DNA of 64,000 nt from Brucella anthropi ATCC 49188 (GTDB lineage Bacteria > Pseudomonadota > Alphaproteobacteria > Rhizobiales > Rhizobiaceae): the NCBI RefSeq assembly GCF_000017405.1, contig NC_009667.1, positions 558,001 through 622,000 on the forward strand. The letters are read 5' to 3'. Shown piece by piece: positions 1 through 10,274 of the stretch. Below the pieces are notes generated by a model. It was not told the origin of the DNA. It worked only from the letters and a program-made list of their open reading frames with translations, and did no database searches. A program made the translations under genes and the position numbers. How positions within the stretch are numbered: position 1 is the stretch's first letter; each line of letters begins with the position of its first letter.

Positions 1-716
1 GAGCCATCATCGTTGACGAGGAATTTGGGTACGAGGAAAAGCGAAATGCCCTTCGTCCCGGCCGGGGCATCGGGCAGGCGCGCCAGCACCAGATGCACGA
101 TATTGTCGGTCAGGTCATGCTCGCCATAGGTGATGAAAATCTTCTGGCCGAAGATGCGGTAGCTGCCGTCACCGGCACGTTCCGCACGGGTACGCATTAC
201 ACCAAGATCGGAACCGGCGTGCGGTTCAGTCAGATTCATCGTGCCCATCCACTCGCCGCTGATGAGCTTTTCGAGATAGATGTCCTTCAACTCCTTGGAG
301 GCGTGCTTTTCGACCGCTTCGACTGCGCCCATGGTCAGTGTCGGCGCGATGGCGAAGGCAAGCGTCCCGGAGTTCCACATTTCGCTCACTGCCACCGACA
401 TCATCGTGGGCAGGCCCTGACCGCCATATTCCGGCGTGCCGGTCAGCGAGTTCCAGCCGCCTTCGATCCAGTCGCGATATAGCTCTTTCCAGCCCGGCGC
501 GGTGGTGACAACGCCGTCCTTGACGGTCGCGCCATGCTTGTCGCCGGTGATGCGCAGCGGCTCGACGCGCTCTGAGGCAAACTTGCCGGCTTCTTCCAGA
601 ATGGCAGCGGCAAGATCGGCGGAAAAATCGGGGAAGCGGTTGTCGTCGAGGGCTTTCTCCAGCCCTGCAACCTTCATCAGCGTATGGGAAATTTCAGAAA
701 CCGGCGCGCGATACAT
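1..716 (-). CDS. Acyl-CoA dehydrogenase, partial (C-terminal part outside window)
   Basis: About 238 N-terminal residues are present; the gene runs off the left edge. The translation starts MYRAPVSEISHTLMKVAG and contains the N-terminal helical and middle beta domains of the acyl-CoA dehydrogenase family: EYGGQGLP, then MNLTEPHAGSDLG, then FGQKIFITYGEHDL, which form part of the FAD and substrate site. The start at 716 is supported by a strong ribosome binding site (GGAGGAAAG) immediately upstream. The family oxidises acyl-CoA thioesters to enoyl-CoA in the cytoplasm and passes electrons to ETF. The N-terminal extension resembles the roughly 590-residue class often annotated for medium/long-chain or DmdC-like enzymes; the exact substrate cannot be told from this fragment. 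It lies downstream of purD on the same strand, 304 bp away, and probably has its own promoter. Confidence 0.9.
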   Translation of the reverse strand, partial: MYRAPVSEISHTLMKVAGLEKALDDNRFPDFSADLAAAILEEAGKFASERVEPLRITGDKHGATVKDGVVTTAPGWKELYRDWIEGGWNSLTGTPEYGGQGLPTMMSVAVSEMWNSGTLAFAIAPTLTMGAVEAVEKHASKELKDIYLEKLISGEWMGTMNLTEPHAGSDLGVMRTRAERAGDGSYRIFGQKIFITYGEHDLTDNIVHLVLARLPDAPAGTKGISLFLVPKFLVNDDG

Positions 717-904
717 CTTTCCTCCGAGTATGTTTCGCGGACTTCTCCTCGGAAGCCCGCCCTGCGCCGGTGCTTCATGCAATCCGGCAGGAGCCATTTT
801 GGCTGTTCAATACAAGAGCTATCGGCTTATTACGTAAACGTCAATATTGTGCTGCGGCTTCACAGCCATTTGTACGGAGGTGAACAATCTCGTGGATTTT
901 TCGA

Positions 905-954
905 ATTTGACGTTTGAAACGGGATTAATATCGGACGGATATCAAACGTCAAAT
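905..954. promoter_or_regulatory. 13-bp perfect inverted repeat, candidate operator
   Basis: ATTTGACGTTTGA (905-917) and its exact reverse complement TCAAACGTCAAAT (942-954) are separated by 24 bp. They lie in the 304-bp gap 717-1020 between the end of purD and the start of the acyl-CoA dehydrogenase gene, about 190 bp upstream of the latter. There is no T-run beside it, so a terminator is unlikely. The widely spaced arms suit a dimeric or tetrameric regulator. Apart from this dyad I see nothing definite in the gap. Confidence 0.45.
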
Positions 955-1020
955 GCAATCCACTAGGCATTGTCCGCCTGTGAGGCCGAAACTCGGCGGT
1001 TACAGATAATGCTGTCGAGG

Positions 1021-2310
1021 CTATTTCTTGTCGGCTTGGGTTTCCCGCTCGACAGCGCGCCAGCCGATATCGGAGCGATAGAAGCCTTCCGGCCAGTCGA
1101 TGAGCTTTACGGCTTCATAGGCGCGTGCCTGTGCTTCGGCGACCGTGTCGGCAATGGCAGTGATGTTGAGCACGCGGCCCCCACTGGCAACGATGCTGCC
1201 GTCCTTCTCCGCCGTTCCCGCGTGGAAGAGTTTGACGCCATCAATGCCTTCGAGCTTGTCGAGATCGCGGATGACGCTGCCCTTCTTCACATTGGACGGA
1301 TAGCCCTCCGCAGCCATCACAACCGTCAGCGCAGGCTGGTTTTTCCAGTCGAGCGAGACTTCATCAAGTTTGCCGTCCACGGCAGCATTGATGAGCGCGA
1401 GCAGGTCGCTGTTGAGGCGCATCATAAGCACCTGGCATTCCGGGTCACCGAAACGGGTGTTGTATTCGATGAGCTTCGGGCCGTCCTTGCCGATCATCAG
1501 GCCGAGGAACAAAATGCCGGAGAAGGGCGCGCCGATTTCCGCCATGCCGCGCATGGTCGGTTCGATCAGTTCGCGCATGGTGCGTTCGACGATTTCCGGC
1601 GTCATGACCGGAGCTGGAGCATAGGCACCCATGCCGCCTGTATTCGGGCCGGTGTCGCCGTCGCCGACACGCTTGTGATCTTGCGCCGAGCCGAGCGGCA
1701 AGGCGGTCTTGCCATCGCATATGCAGAAGAAGCTTGCTTCTTCGCCGTCCAGAAATTCCTCAACCACCACTTCGGCACCGGCGGAACCGAATGCGCCCTC
1801 GAAACAGGCATCCACGGCGTCGAGCGCTTCATCGAGCGTCATCGCAACGATCACGCCCTTGCCTGCGGCGAGCCCGTCGGCCTTGACGACGATGGGCGCA
1901 CCCTGCTGGCGGATATAGGCCTTGGCCTTGGGCGCATTGTTGAAGCGGCCATAAGCGCCTGTCGGAATATCGAAGCGCGCGCAGAGATCCTTGGTGAAAC
2001 CCTTCGACCCTTCAAGCTGTGCCGCAGCCTTGGAGGGGCCGAACACACGGATACCCTCGGCACGCATTTCATCGGAAAGGCCAGCCACCAGTGGTGCTTC
2101 AGGCCCGACCACCACGAGATCGATCTTCTTGTCCTTGGCGAAAGCAATCAGAGCCTGATGGTCATCGACACCGATGTCGACGAGTTCCGCGATCGTCGCA
2201 ATGCCCGGATTGCCGGGAGCGCAATAGAGTTTTGTCAGTGACGGAGAAGCGGACAGTTTCCAGGCCAGAGCATGTTCACGACCGCCAGAACCGATTAAAA
2301 GAACTCTCAT
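1021..2310 (-). CDS. purD: Phosphoribosylamine--glycine ligase (GAR synthetase)
   Basis: 429 residues, the usual PurD length. It joins phosphoribosylamine to glycine using ATP, the second step of cytoplasmic purine synthesis. The N-terminus [19 protein letters not shown] is the family signature. It is followed by the ATP-grasp domain ([13 protein letters not shown]; later [10 protein letters not shown], which carries metal ligands). A longer reading frame exists upstream, but it runs into the ubiA promoter region; the start at 2310 has GGAGC upstream and gives the canonical N-terminus. It is transcribed divergently from ubiA with 58 bp between start codons. purF, another gene of the pathway, lies about 27 kb away in the same window. 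Confidence 0.96.
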   Translation of the reverse strand: MRVLLIGSGGREHALAWKLSASPSLTKLYCAPGNPGIATIAELVDIGVDDHQALIAFAKDKKIDLVVVGPEAPLVAGLSDEMRAEGIRVFGPSKAAAQLEGSKGFTKDLCARFDIPTGAYGRFNNAPKAKAYIRQQGAPIVVKADGLAAGKGVIVAMTLDEALDAVDACFEGAFGSAGAEVVVEEFLDGEEASFFCICDGKTALPLGSAQDHKRVGDGDTGPNTGGMGAYAPAPVMTPEIVERTMRELIEPTMRGMAEIGAPFSGILFLGLMIGKDGPKLIEYNTRFGDPECQVLMMRLNSDLLALINAAVDGKLDEVSLDWKNQPALTVVMAAEGYPSNVKKGSVIRDLDKLEGIDGVKLFHAGTAEKDGSIVASGGRVLNITAIADTVAEAQARAYEAVKLIDWPEGFYRSDIGWRAVERETQADKK

Positions 2311-2368
2311 TGCTTGCTCCGTCTTCGTCGGGGTTATAGTGATGGCTGCATATATCAAGGATTTCGCC

Positions 2369-3370
2369 ATGTCACAGCCCGAACTACACGGATCGATTCA
2401 GTCACGCAATGCGCAAGGGCGTGTAAAGGATGCTCCATCGGGCCATTGGGTCTATAAGCTGCTGCCGCACTGGCTCTGGCCCTATGCGCAGCTCGCCCGC
2501 TGGGATCGTCCCATCGGATGGCAGCTCCTGCTCTGGCCATGCTGGTGGTCGGCAGCGTTGGTGGCAGGTGCGGGCGCCAAGCCGGGCGATGGCGCCTGGG
2601 CCGTCATGCCTTCGATCTGGCATCTCGTTCTGTTCCTGATCGGCGCCATTGCCATGCGTGGCTCCGGCTGCACCTATAACGATCTTGTCGATCAGGATAT
2701 TGACGACAAGGTGGATCGCACACGTTCAAGGCCACTGCCGTCGGGGCAGGTGACACGTGGTCAGGCCAAGATTTTTCTGGTTCTGCAGGCGCTGGTTGGT
2801 CTTGTGGTGGTGCTGCAGTTCAACTGGTTTACGATTGGACTGGGCATTTTCTCGCTTCTGATCGTCGCCGCTTATCCTTTCATGAAGCGCATTACCAACT
2901 GGCCGCAATTCGTGCTTGGTCTTGCTTTCTCATGGGGCGCACTCATGGGCTGGGCTGCGGTGGAAGGTTCGCTCAGCCTTGCGCCGGTGCTTCTCTATAT
3001 CGGCGCGATCCTGTGGACGATCGGCTATGACACGATCTATGCGCATCAGGATAAGGAAGACGATGCGCTGGTGGGCGTGCGCTCCACGGCGCGCCTGTTC
3101 GGCAAGCACACCAAGACGGCGCTGATGATCCTTTATGGCGGCGCTATTGGTTTCTTCGCGGCGGCTTTCGCCGTGGCGCAGGTGCCGATGCCAGCACTGG
3201 CCGGATTGCTCGCAGCAGGCGTGCATCTCTATCGCCAGATCATCGTGCTCGATATCGACAATCCCGACCAGTGCCTGAAACTGTTCAAATCCAACAATAT
3301 TGTTGGCTGGCTGATTTTCCTCGGGCTCGTTCTCGGAAGTCTCTGGGTGGCGGTCAAGCCGCTGGTATAA
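2369..3370 (+). CDS. ubiA: 4-hydroxybenzoate polyprenyltransferase
   Basis: 333 residues, very hydrophobic with about eight or nine membrane segments. It attaches the polyprenyl tail to 4-hydroxybenzoate in the inner membrane during ubiquinone synthesis. Both aspartate-rich motifs are visible: [20 protein letters not shown] in the first half and [13 protein letters not shown] in the second, which bind Mg-diphosphate. The chosen ATG (2369) has AAGGA seven bases upstream. An in-frame ATG at 2342 and GTG at 2339 would add 9-10 residues but have a weaker site. The gene ends in a strong hairpin shared with the convergent pdxH gene. Confidence 0.93.
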   Translation: MSQPELHGSIQSRNAQGRVKDAPSGHWVYKLLPHWLWPYAQLARWDRPIGWQLLLWPCWWSAALVAGAGAKPGDGAWAVMPSIWHLVLFLIGAIAMRGSGCTYNDLVDQDIDDKVDRTRSRPLPSGQVTRGQAKIFLVLQALVGLVVVLQFNWFTIGLGIFSLLIVAAYPFMKRITNWPQFVLGLAFSWGALMGWAAVEGSLSLAPVLLYIGAILWTIGYDTIYAHQDKEDDALVGVRSTARLFGKHTKTALMILYGGAIGFFAAAFAVAQVPMPALAGLLAAGVHLYRQIIVLDIDNPDQCLKLFKSNNIVGWLIFLGLVLGSLWVAVKPLV

Positions 3371-3405
3371 ATAAGAAGGCCACCGTGTCCGGTGGCCTTC
3401 TTATT
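3370..3405. terminator. Bidirectional terminator between ubiA and pdxH
   Basis: A perfect 16-bp stem with a 4-nt loop (TGTC). It starts at the last base of ubiA and ends 6 bp from the pdxH stop codon. The A/T-rich stem ends give a T-run in both directions, as expected between convergent genes. Confidence 0.9.
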
Positions 3406-3411
3406 ATGGGA

Positions 3412-4023
3412 TCATGGATAAAGCCGTTCCTTGTTCCAGTCGCCCTCAGGTGCGGGACGTGTGAACAGAACGCGGTCATGCAGGCGGAAGGCCCTGTCAT
3501 GCCAGAATTCAATCGAGACCGGACGAATACGGAAACCCGACCAGTAGGACGGGCGTGGAATGTCGCCGATGGCATATTTTGCGGTGTATTCCGCAACGGC
3601 CTTTTCCAGCGCGAAACGGCTTTCCAGCGGGCGTGACTGCTTGGATGCCCAGGCGCCGATGCGGCTGCCGCGCGGGCGTGAAGCGTAATAGGCATCGGCC
3701 TCGGCATCGCTGACTTTCTCCACCGCGCCGCGCACGCGCACCTGACGGCGCAGCGTCTTCCAATGGAAGCACATCGCAGCCTTTTCCGCTGACAGGATTT
3801 CCTTGCCCTTGGTGCTTTCATAATTGGTGTAGAAGACGAATCCCTGTTCGTCGAAATCCTTCAACAGCACCATGCGCACATTGGGCAGGCCGTCGGGATC
3901 GACTGTTGCCAGCGCGACCGCATTCGGATCGTTCGGTTCGCTTGCTTTGGCGTCGGTCAGCCAGTCTGCAAAAAGTTTGAACGGCTGGGAGGATTCGGTG
4001 AAGTCGTCGCTTGCGTTTGTCAT
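3412..4023 (-). CDS. pdxH: Pyridoxamine 5'-phosphate oxidase
   Basis: 203 residues from [15 protein letters not shown]. This FMN enzyme oxidises pyridoxamine/pyridoxine 5'-phosphate to pyridoxal 5'-phosphate in the cytoplasm. Family features seen: [20 protein letters not shown], the FMN/substrate segment [25 protein letters not shown], and the C-terminal [13 protein letters not shown] ending with a WNKERLYP tail. The reading frame extends 52 codons upstream to 4179, but those residues resemble no PdxH. The start at 4023 gives the family length, although its ribosome binding site is weak. Confidence 0.95.
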   Translation of the reverse strand: MTNASDDFTESSQPFKLFADWLTDAKASEPNDPNAVALATVDPDGLPNVRMVLLKDFDEQGFVFYTNYESTKGKEILSAEKAAMCFHWKTLRRQVRVRGAVEKVSDAEADAYYASRPRGSRIGAWASKQSRPLESRFALEKAVAEYTAKYAIGDIPRPSYWSGFRIRPVSIEFWHDRAFRLHDRVLFTRPAPEGDWNKERLYP

Positions 4024-4230
4024 TTTGGATATTTCAAAAGCCTGTCGGAATTTGCGGATCATCCTGCAAGGGAATCCCCGCCAAAGAAACCCCAATGGGG
4101 CGGGTCGGGAGGGAGCTTCTTCCATAACCGGCATTTTGTCCATGGTCTTGCCGGGATGTGTCGTCGCAGGGTTCGACATGGCTTTACTTAGCGGGCAACT
4201 TCTTGTAGGGCGCCGGTCAAGGTGGGGGCT

Positions 4231-5433
4231 ATGCCAAAACTCGACTTTTTGACGCTTTATATTGTAATTCTCTTAAATTCGCTGACGGTCTGCATCATCT
4301 GGACCGCTATCGCCTTCTCTTATCGCAAATTCCGGCCTGCCAGAATCTGGCTTCTTTCGACGACGCTTCTGTTGGTCGGAGGCTTCGTGCTTTCGCTGCA
4401 GGGTAATGAGGGTGCGTTCTGGCCTGCGGTCACCGGTAATACCATCATCATTTACGGCTTCTGCCTTGCCTGGGTTGGTGCGCGTTATTTCTATGGCCAC
4501 AAAGGCGGCTGGCGGCTGGCGATGGGAATATCGCTCGCAAGTTTCGCCGTGATGGCGGCATTTCATTCGAGCTGGCAGGGGCGCAACATTGCTTATGCCG
4601 TGGGACAGTCAGTGCCCATGGGGATGACGGTTTTCTATCTGGCCCGGCAGAAGGGCATTGGTCTCGGCGGTCAGATTGCTATCATGGCCTTTTTGCTCGG
4701 TATCATTGGGCACGCCATTGAGACCTCGCTGAACATCGCCGCATGGGTGGGTGAGTTCGATCAGTCGCTCTATTTTACCATCGAAAGCTATGCGCTTGTC
4801 TGTGTGATCTATAGTGGCATGATCTGGAATTTCGGCTTTATCGTCATGGCGATGAACCGCTTGCATGGCGATATGGCCAAGGTAGCAGAAACGGACGAGC
4901 TGACCGGGCTTCCGAACCGCCGTCATTTCATGAAAAGACTCGCAAGGGCGGAGTTGGCGTTCAGCGAGGACGGTACAGCCTATAGCGTCATGCTGATCGA
5001 CATCGATAATTTCAAACAATGGAACGACACCTATGGTCATGCGCTGGGCGATCAGGCGCTCGTGCATTTTGCCGATGTGGCGGTCGACGTCCTTAATCGG
5101 CGCGGTGTGCTGGCACGTCTCGGCGGTGATGAGTTTTCCATTCTGCTGACAAAGATGGACGAGCAGGAAGCGACGGAAATCGCACGCGACATCGTCAGGG
5201 CGATCAACGATGCCCCGCTTGCCTTCAATGGACAGAAACTCGCCATGACTGTCAGTATCGGCATTGCCAGTGAGGAACGCGACAACGAAACGAGTGACCT
5301 TGACGTTTTTGCCCGGGCCGATCTTGCGCTTTACAAGGTAAAGCAGGCTGGCCGGAACGGCTACGCAACACGCACGGCGACGGTGAACGCGCCGTGCTCT
5401 TCATTTTCGGACGGGCAACGAGCTGCCGGTTGA
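4231..5433 (+). CDS. Membrane-bound diguanylate cyclase (GGDEF)
   Basis: 400 residues. The first roughly 200 residues form six or seven hydrophobic segments (an integral-membrane sensor with no named domain that I recognise). These are followed by a GGDEF domain with [13 protein letters not shown], the Mg-binding [18 protein letters not shown] and an intact RLGGDEF active site, then [18 protein letters not shown]. It should make cyclic di-GMP from two GTP. The RxxD inhibitory site normally five residues before GGDEF is absent (NRRG there), so product inhibition through that site is not expected. The start at 4231 is preferred to an in-frame GTG at 4222. The signal sensed is unknown. Confidence 0.9.
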   Translation: MPKLDFLTLYIVILLNSLTVCIIWTAIAFSYRKFRPARIWLLSTTLLLVGGFVLSLQGNEGAFWPAVTGNTIIIYGFCLAWVGARYFYGHKGGWRLAMGISLASFAVMAAFHSSWQGRNIAYAVGQSVPMGMTVFYLARQKGIGLGGQIAIMAFLLGIIGHAIETSLNIAAWVGEFDQSLYFTIESYALVCVIYSGMIWNFGFIVMAMNRLHGDMAKVAETDELTGLPNRRHFMKRLARAELAFSEDGTAYSVMLIDIDNFKQWNDTYGHALGDQALVHFADVAVDVLNRRGVLARLGGDEFSILLTKMDEQEATEIARDIVRAINDAPLAFNGQKLAMTVSIGIASEERDNETSDLDVFARADLALYKVKQAGRNGYATRTATVNAPCSSFSDGQRAAG

Positions 5434-5610
5434 TTGACCTTTCTCGAACCGGATGCAGAAAGCCGGGCACATCGTTTGATGGCTGAATAAAGTGCGGAGT
5501 TGGGCGTTGTGCTCCGATTCCGATTTGTTTACCTTTCCGGCACACTGCTTGTTAACTCAAGTTCACTCATAATCCCTGCATCTTTAGCGTGTAAAAATAA
5601 GGGAATAGCG

Positions 5611-6081
5611 TTGGCTGTCGAGACGCTTCGCCACAAGGACAATCTCTGGAGCCTGAGCTGCCGCGCAAATGCGCTGCGCAAGGCCGTGATTGGCATATGC
5701 ATTCTCTCGCTTGCCGGTTGCGCCATGGGTGGCGTGAGCATTGAAAAGGCCGTTCCCGATTCTTCCACGATCACCGGATCGGTGAAACAGCCGCAGCCGG
5801 TTGAGACCGATACTGGCAAGCTTTCCGACCAATCCGCGATCAGGAACGTTGTTTCAGCGCTCAATTTCACGGAATGGGGCAAGAAGCCCGTACCGTGGGC
5901 CAATCCCGATACGGGCAGCCAGGGCACGATCACCACCATTGCCGAGAACAGCAAGAACAACCAGCTTTGCCGCGAATTCGAAACCTCGCGTGAAGCTTTT
6001 GACGGTGTTTCCATCTATCGCGGCGAAACCTGCATGCAGCGTGGTGGTCAATGGACGGTGACTTCGTTCGCGCCCATTTGA
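5611..6081 (+). CDS. Predicted lipoprotein, function unknown
   Basis: 156 residues from a TTG start with AAGGGA upstream; the open frame continues back to 5500 without a better start. A long positively charged leader is followed by a hydrophobic stretch and the lipobox LSLAGC, so Cys is likely lipidated and the protein exported. The mature part is Ser/Thr-rich, then carries RNVVSALNFTEWGKKPVPW, CREFETSREAFDGVSIYRG and two later cysteines near the C-terminus (ETCMQRGGQW). This resembles the small surface-antigen-like lipoproteins common in Rhizobiales. No enzymatic motif is seen. The exact start is uncertain. Confidence 0.7.
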   Translation: MAVETLRHKDNLWSLSCRANALRKAVIGICILSLAGCAMGGVSIEKAVPDSSTITGSVKQPQPVETDTGKLSDQSAIRNVVSALNFTEWGKKPVPWANPDTGSQGTITTIAENSKNNQLCREFETSREAFDGVSIYRGETCMQRGGQWTVTSFAPI

Positions 6082-6171
6082 AAAGAAAAGCCCGGCCTGA
6101 CTGGAACTTTTCCGGCCATATGCGCATATTATGGGCAACGAGTCTTACTCATCTCATAGTTATTTTCCTGA

Positions 6172-7140
<969 letters not shown>

Positions 7141-7227
7141 TACCAGGACGCTGAGACGCTAGCGCATCACGCCCTGAAAATGCTCAATCGTTGCACAGGC
7201 TTAACCAAAACTCGACTTCAATCGTTT

Positions 7228-7279
7228 AAAGCCGGGTGTTGTCTCTTTGCGGCAGTAAAGTGACAATGCCCGGCTTTTT
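7228..7279 (+). terminator. Long-stem terminator after dnaJ-like gene
   Basis: AAAGCCGGG (7228-7236) pairs with CCCGGCTTT (7269-7277), and TGTTGTC/GACAATG extends the stem to 16 pairs with two wobbles. A further CTTT/AAAG pairing lies in the loop, and a TTTTT run follows the stem. It separates the chaperone gene from fabI. Confidence 0.85.
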
Positions 7280-7354
7280 CACTGCAATTGCTTGAAGGAG
7301 AGCCGAGCCTGTGCGATAGGGCAACAAGTTAATTGTTTTCAATGAGGACCCCTA

Positions 7355-8173
7355 ATGACCGCACAGTCAGGTTTGTTGCAGGGCAAGCGTGGATTGATTC
7401 TGGGCGTCGCCAACAACCGCTCCATCGCATGGGGTATTGCCAAGGCCGCTCGTGATGCAGGCGCAGAGCTCGCATTCACCTATCAGGGCGATGCATTGAA
7501 GAAGCGTGTCGAACCGCTGGCTGAAGAGCTCGGCGCATTCGTGGCAGGACATTGCGATGTGGCTGATGCTGCCAGCATGGATGCTGTTTTCGAGACGCTT
7601 GAAAAGAAGTGGGGCAAGCTCGATTTCGTGGTGCATGCCATCGGCTTTTCCGACAAGGATGAGCTGACGGGTCGTTATGTCGATACGTCGGAAGCCAACT
7701 TCACCAACACGATGCTGATCTCGGTCTATTCGCTGACGGCTATTTCGCGTCGCGCGGAAAAGCTGATGGCGGACGGCGGATCTATCCTGACGCTGACCTA
7801 TTACGGCGCCGAAAAGGTCATGCCGAACTATAACGTCATGGGTGTTGCCAAGGCTGCTCTCGAAGCAAGCGTGAAGTATCTGGCCGTCGATCTCGGCCCC
7901 CAGAACATCCGCGTCAATGCAATCTCGGCTGGCCCGATCAAGACGCTTGCCGCTTCGGGCATCGGTGACTTCCGCTATATCCTCAAGTGGAACGAGTACA
8001 ACGCGCCGCTGCGCCGTACCGTCACCATCGAGGAAGTGGGCGATGTCGGCCTCTATTTCCTTTCCGACCTGTCCCGTTCGGTGACTGGCGAAGTTCATCA
8101 CGCGGATAGCGGCTATCATGTCATCGGCATGAAAGCGGTTGACGCTCCGGATATTTCGGTCGTGAAAGACTGA
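7355..8173 (+). CDS. fabI: Enoyl-[acyl-carrier-protein] reductase (NADH), FabI type
   Basis: 272 residues. It reduces trans-2-enoyl-ACP in the last step of each fatty acid elongation cycle. The FabI nucleotide-binding signature GVANNRSIAWGIAK is present, and the catalytic Tyr-x6-Lys pattern lies in YYGAEKVMPNYNVMGVAKAA. RVNAISAGPIKTLAASGI carries the substrate-loop region. GAGGACCCCT precedes the start. The remaining type II synthase genes (fabD, fabG, acpP, fabF) are about 33 kb away in this window. Confidence 0.96.
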   Translation: MTAQSGLLQGKRGLILGVANNRSIAWGIAKAARDAGAELAFTYQGDALKKRVEPLAEELGAFVAGHCDVADAASMDAVFETLEKKWGKLDFVVHAIGFSDKDELTGRYVDTSEANFTNTMLISVYSLTAISRRAEKLMADGGSILTLTYYGAEKVMPNYNVMGVAKAALEASVKYLAVDLGPQNIRVNAISAGPIKTLAASGIGDFRYILKWNEYNAPLRRTVTIEEVGDVGLYFLSDLSRSVTGEVHHADSGYHVIGMKAVDAPDISVVKD

Positions 8174-8185
8174 AGCAGCGAATAC

Positions 8186-8223
8186 AAAATCCCGAAAGGC
8201 TAACCGGCTTTTCGGGATTTTTC
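8186..8223 (+). terminator. Terminator after fabI
   Basis: AAAATCCCGAAA (8186-8197) pairs perfectly with TTTCGGGATTTT (8210-8221). The loop is short and is followed by more T residues. Confidence 0.9.
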
Positions 8224-8287
8224 TTTGTCTTTCCCGCTGCGGGGAAGTTATCCAGATTATTCATTGGCGGCAGATAGGGGTAGGGCT

Positions 8288-8878
8288 GTGGCTCGGGAGA
8301 TCATCTACTTTTCGCGTCACGGCGAGACAGACTGGAATGTTTCGCAGCGTATTCAGGGGCAGCTTGATATCGATATCAACGATAATGGGCGCAGCCAGGC
8401 CGACCGCAACGGCGATATGCTGAGATCGCTGATTGGCGAGGGTGCAGGCTTCGACTTCGTTGCAAGCCCGCTGCGACGCACGCGCGAGACGATGGAACGT
8501 ATCCGTTTGCGCATGGGTCTTGATCCGTATGAATACCGCACCGATCCACAACTGATGGAAGTCAATTTCGGCGACTGGCAGGGCTTCATGATGGAAGACA
8601 TTGCCAGGGAGCGTGAAGACCTTCTGGAAGCGCGCGCCCGCGACAAGTGGAATTTCGTGCCGCCGGGCACAACCGCCGAGAGCTACATGGGCCTGTCGCG
8701 CCGCATCGGGCGCTGGGTGGAAGCCGTGGAATGGCCGACTATCTGCGTGACGCATGGTGGCTGCATCCGCACGCTGTTTTACCTCTACGGGGACATGGAC
8801 GGCCACGCCGCTGCCAATCTCTCCATCCCGCAGGACAAGATTCTGAAGTTTGCAAACGGCAAGCTGGAGTGGGTTTGA
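8288..8878 (+). CDS. Histidine phosphatase (phosphoglycerate mutase-like) family protein
   Basis: 196 residues from a GTG start preceded by TAGGGGTAGGG. The branch signature FSRHGETDWN holds the phospho-accepting His, with later catalytic partners in SPLRRTRETMERI, the acidic residue region EVNFGDWQGFM, and the second His in CVTHGGCIRTL. Such proteins hydrolyse or transfer phosphate on small molecules; the substrate is not apparent. An open frame extends back to 8225, but that would overlap the fabI terminator, so the internal GTG is preferred. Confidence 0.85.
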   Translation: MAREIIYFSRHGETDWNVSQRIQGQLDIDINDNGRSQADRNGDMLRSLIGEGAGFDFVASPLRRTRETMERIRLRMGLDPYEYRTDPQLMEVNFGDWQGFMMEDIAREREDLLEARARDKWNFVPPGTTAESYMGLSRRIGRWVEAVEWPTICVTHGGCIRTLFYLYGDMDGHAAANLSIPQDKILKFANGKLEWV

Positions 8879-8937
8879 TCCCGCAAATCAGTCTATAGTG
8901 ACCGTAAACATAATTTTGCCAGCGGTGGAGGCGTTTT

Positions 8938-9696
8938 ATGCCCTTCGAACGTTTCGCGGTCATATCGGATATTCACGGTAACAATGACGCCTTGGCTGCA
9001 GTGCTGGCCGATATCGATGCTTTGCAAATCCAGACGATTATCAATCTCGGCGATCATCTAAGTGGTCCTTTGGCCGCGCGTGAGACAGCAGATATGCTGA
9101 TGGCGCGAGAAATGATCTGCATTCGTGGCAATCATGATCGCTGGCTTGTCGAAAAGCCGCTCGCAGATATGGCGCCGTCGGATCGGGTCGCGCGCCAGCA
9201 GCTTGATGACCGACACATCGAATGGCTGCTTGGAATGCCGGCATCGCAGTCTCTGGTCGATGGACGGATATTCATCTGCCACGGGACACCGTCAAGCGAT
9301 ACCACCTACTGGATGGAGAAAGTGACCGCGAACGGCGAAGTCGTTCTGCGAACCCGAGATGAGATCGAGGCCGAAGCTGAAGATATAGCTGCATCGCTGA
9401 TCTTTTGCGGGCATACGCACACGCCGAGGATCGTTCGCCTGGGAGATGGGCGAATGCTGGTCAATCCGGGAAGCGTGGGTTGCCCCGGTTACGACGACGA
9501 TCATCCGGTTCCGCACGTCGTCCAGACCGGCAATCCCAATGCATCCTACGCTGTCATCGAACAGACCGGGTCTGGCTGGCAGATAACCCTGCGCAATATT
9601 CCCTACGATACGGCGCGGATGGTCCGGATGGCGGAGAACAACGGTCGCGCCGATTGGGCGCGTGTTGTCAGAAGTGGCTGGTTTCAGCCCACATGA
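8938..9696 (+). CDS. Calcineurin-like metallophosphoesterase
   Basis: 252 residues with all motifs of the two-metal phosphoesterase fold in order: SDIHGNNDAL near residue 10, LGDHLSGP, IRGNHDRW, a lone His in FICHGTPSS, and FCGHTHTPR followed by NPGSVGCPG. It resembles the YfcE-type small phosphodiesterases. It is probably cytoplasmic; no signal peptide is seen. The start has GGTGGAGG upstream. The natural substrate is unknown. Confidence 0.88.
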   Translation: MPFERFAVISDIHGNNDALAAVLADIDALQIQTIINLGDHLSGPLAARETADMLMAREMICIRGNHDRWLVEKPLADMAPSDRVARQQLDDRHIEWLLGMPASQSLVDGRIFICHGTPSSDTTYWMEKVTANGEVVLRTRDEIEAEAEDIAASLIFCGHTHTPRIVRLGDGRMLVNPGSVGCPGYDDDHPVPHVVQTGNPNASYAVIEQTGSGWQITLRNIPYDTARMVRMAENNGRADWARVVRSGWFQPT

Positions 9697-9699
9697 AAA

Positions 9700-9730
9700 G
9701 AGCGACTTATGAGCCGCTCATTCTCTTTCT
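9700..9730. terminator. Probable bidirectional terminator
   Basis: GAGCGACT (9700-9707) and AGCCGCTC (9712-9719) form an 8-bp stem with one mismatch and a TATG loop, followed by a T-rich stretch. It lies between the convergent metallophosphoesterase and DUF1344 genes. Confidence 0.5.
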
Positions 9731-9740
9731 GGGGGCGTGC

Positions 9741-9992
9741 TTACGGCGCTTCCTGAATGTCGGTGATGAAGCGCGTGCTGTCGACCATGTCATAAATGAT
9801 AAGGACCTTCATGCCCTTGTTGATCGCGCTGTAATCGAACTCACCGGGCAGCTTGTATGTCTGGCCGTCATCGAGTGTTATGGTTTCGCTGTCCTTGTTG
9901 ATACCGGTGATCTTGCCTTCGGCATCGTCTGCCATCGCTACCGTCGAGAAAAGCGACGCCACGATGAGAATTAATCCGACCAGATAATGCAT
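9741..9992 (-). CDS. Small secreted DUF1344 protein
   Basis: 83 residues. It has a clear signal peptide (MHYLVGLILIVASLFSTVAMA, cut before DDAEG), then a short beta-rich domain with GKITGINKDSETITLDDGQ and YKLPGEFDYSAINKGMKV, typical of DUF1344, a small periplasmic family common in Rhizobiales. Its function is unknown. The start is supported by GGAACGGAAAG upstream. The 282-bp gap to the divergent aroC must hold both promoters; I see no other signal in it. Confidence 0.8.
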   Translation of the reverse strand: MHYLVGLILIVASLFSTVAMADDAEGKITGINKDSETITLDDGQTYKLPGEFDYSAINKGMKVLIIYDMVDSTRFITDIQEAP

Positions 9993-10274
9993 GACTTTCC
10001 GTTCCTTTGGTTGTGCCTCGGGTTGGGTTGTCGCCTGACCGATTCGACACGATTGTCGTGATTGCGATTTTCAGCGCGTTGCGCCGGATATCCCACAGTG
10101 TAGCGTGCGGAATGTGTCAAAAAAAATGCCGGATATCGAACTTCAGAAGGAAATTTTACGTCCTCAAGGAGCTTGATTTGACCGGCGTCAAAAAGCTCAA
10201 TAAAACCGGGCCGTAAAGTAGCTGCTCTCTCCTTGACCCGCTCCGGACAAGGACAATTTATTCAGGCGTCGCGC

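Noticed and set aside
970..2241. Long plus-strand reading frame (423 codons) opposite purD
   Set aside because: It is the antisense shadow of purD, with no family-like sequence and no ribosome binding site. The same holds for long frames opposite aroC (10197-11345), ribB (11370-12563), dxs (17294-19099), tlyA and the RNA methyltransferase (18862-20223) and ispH/thrB (60650-61993).
4024..4179. 52-codon N-terminal extension of pdxH
   Set aside because: The shorter start gives the family length and N-terminus; the extension has no family similarity.
8225..8287. Longer start for the histidine phosphatase gene
   Set aside because: It would begin just after the fabI terminator and adds residues unlike the family; the GTG at 8288 has a good ribosome binding site.
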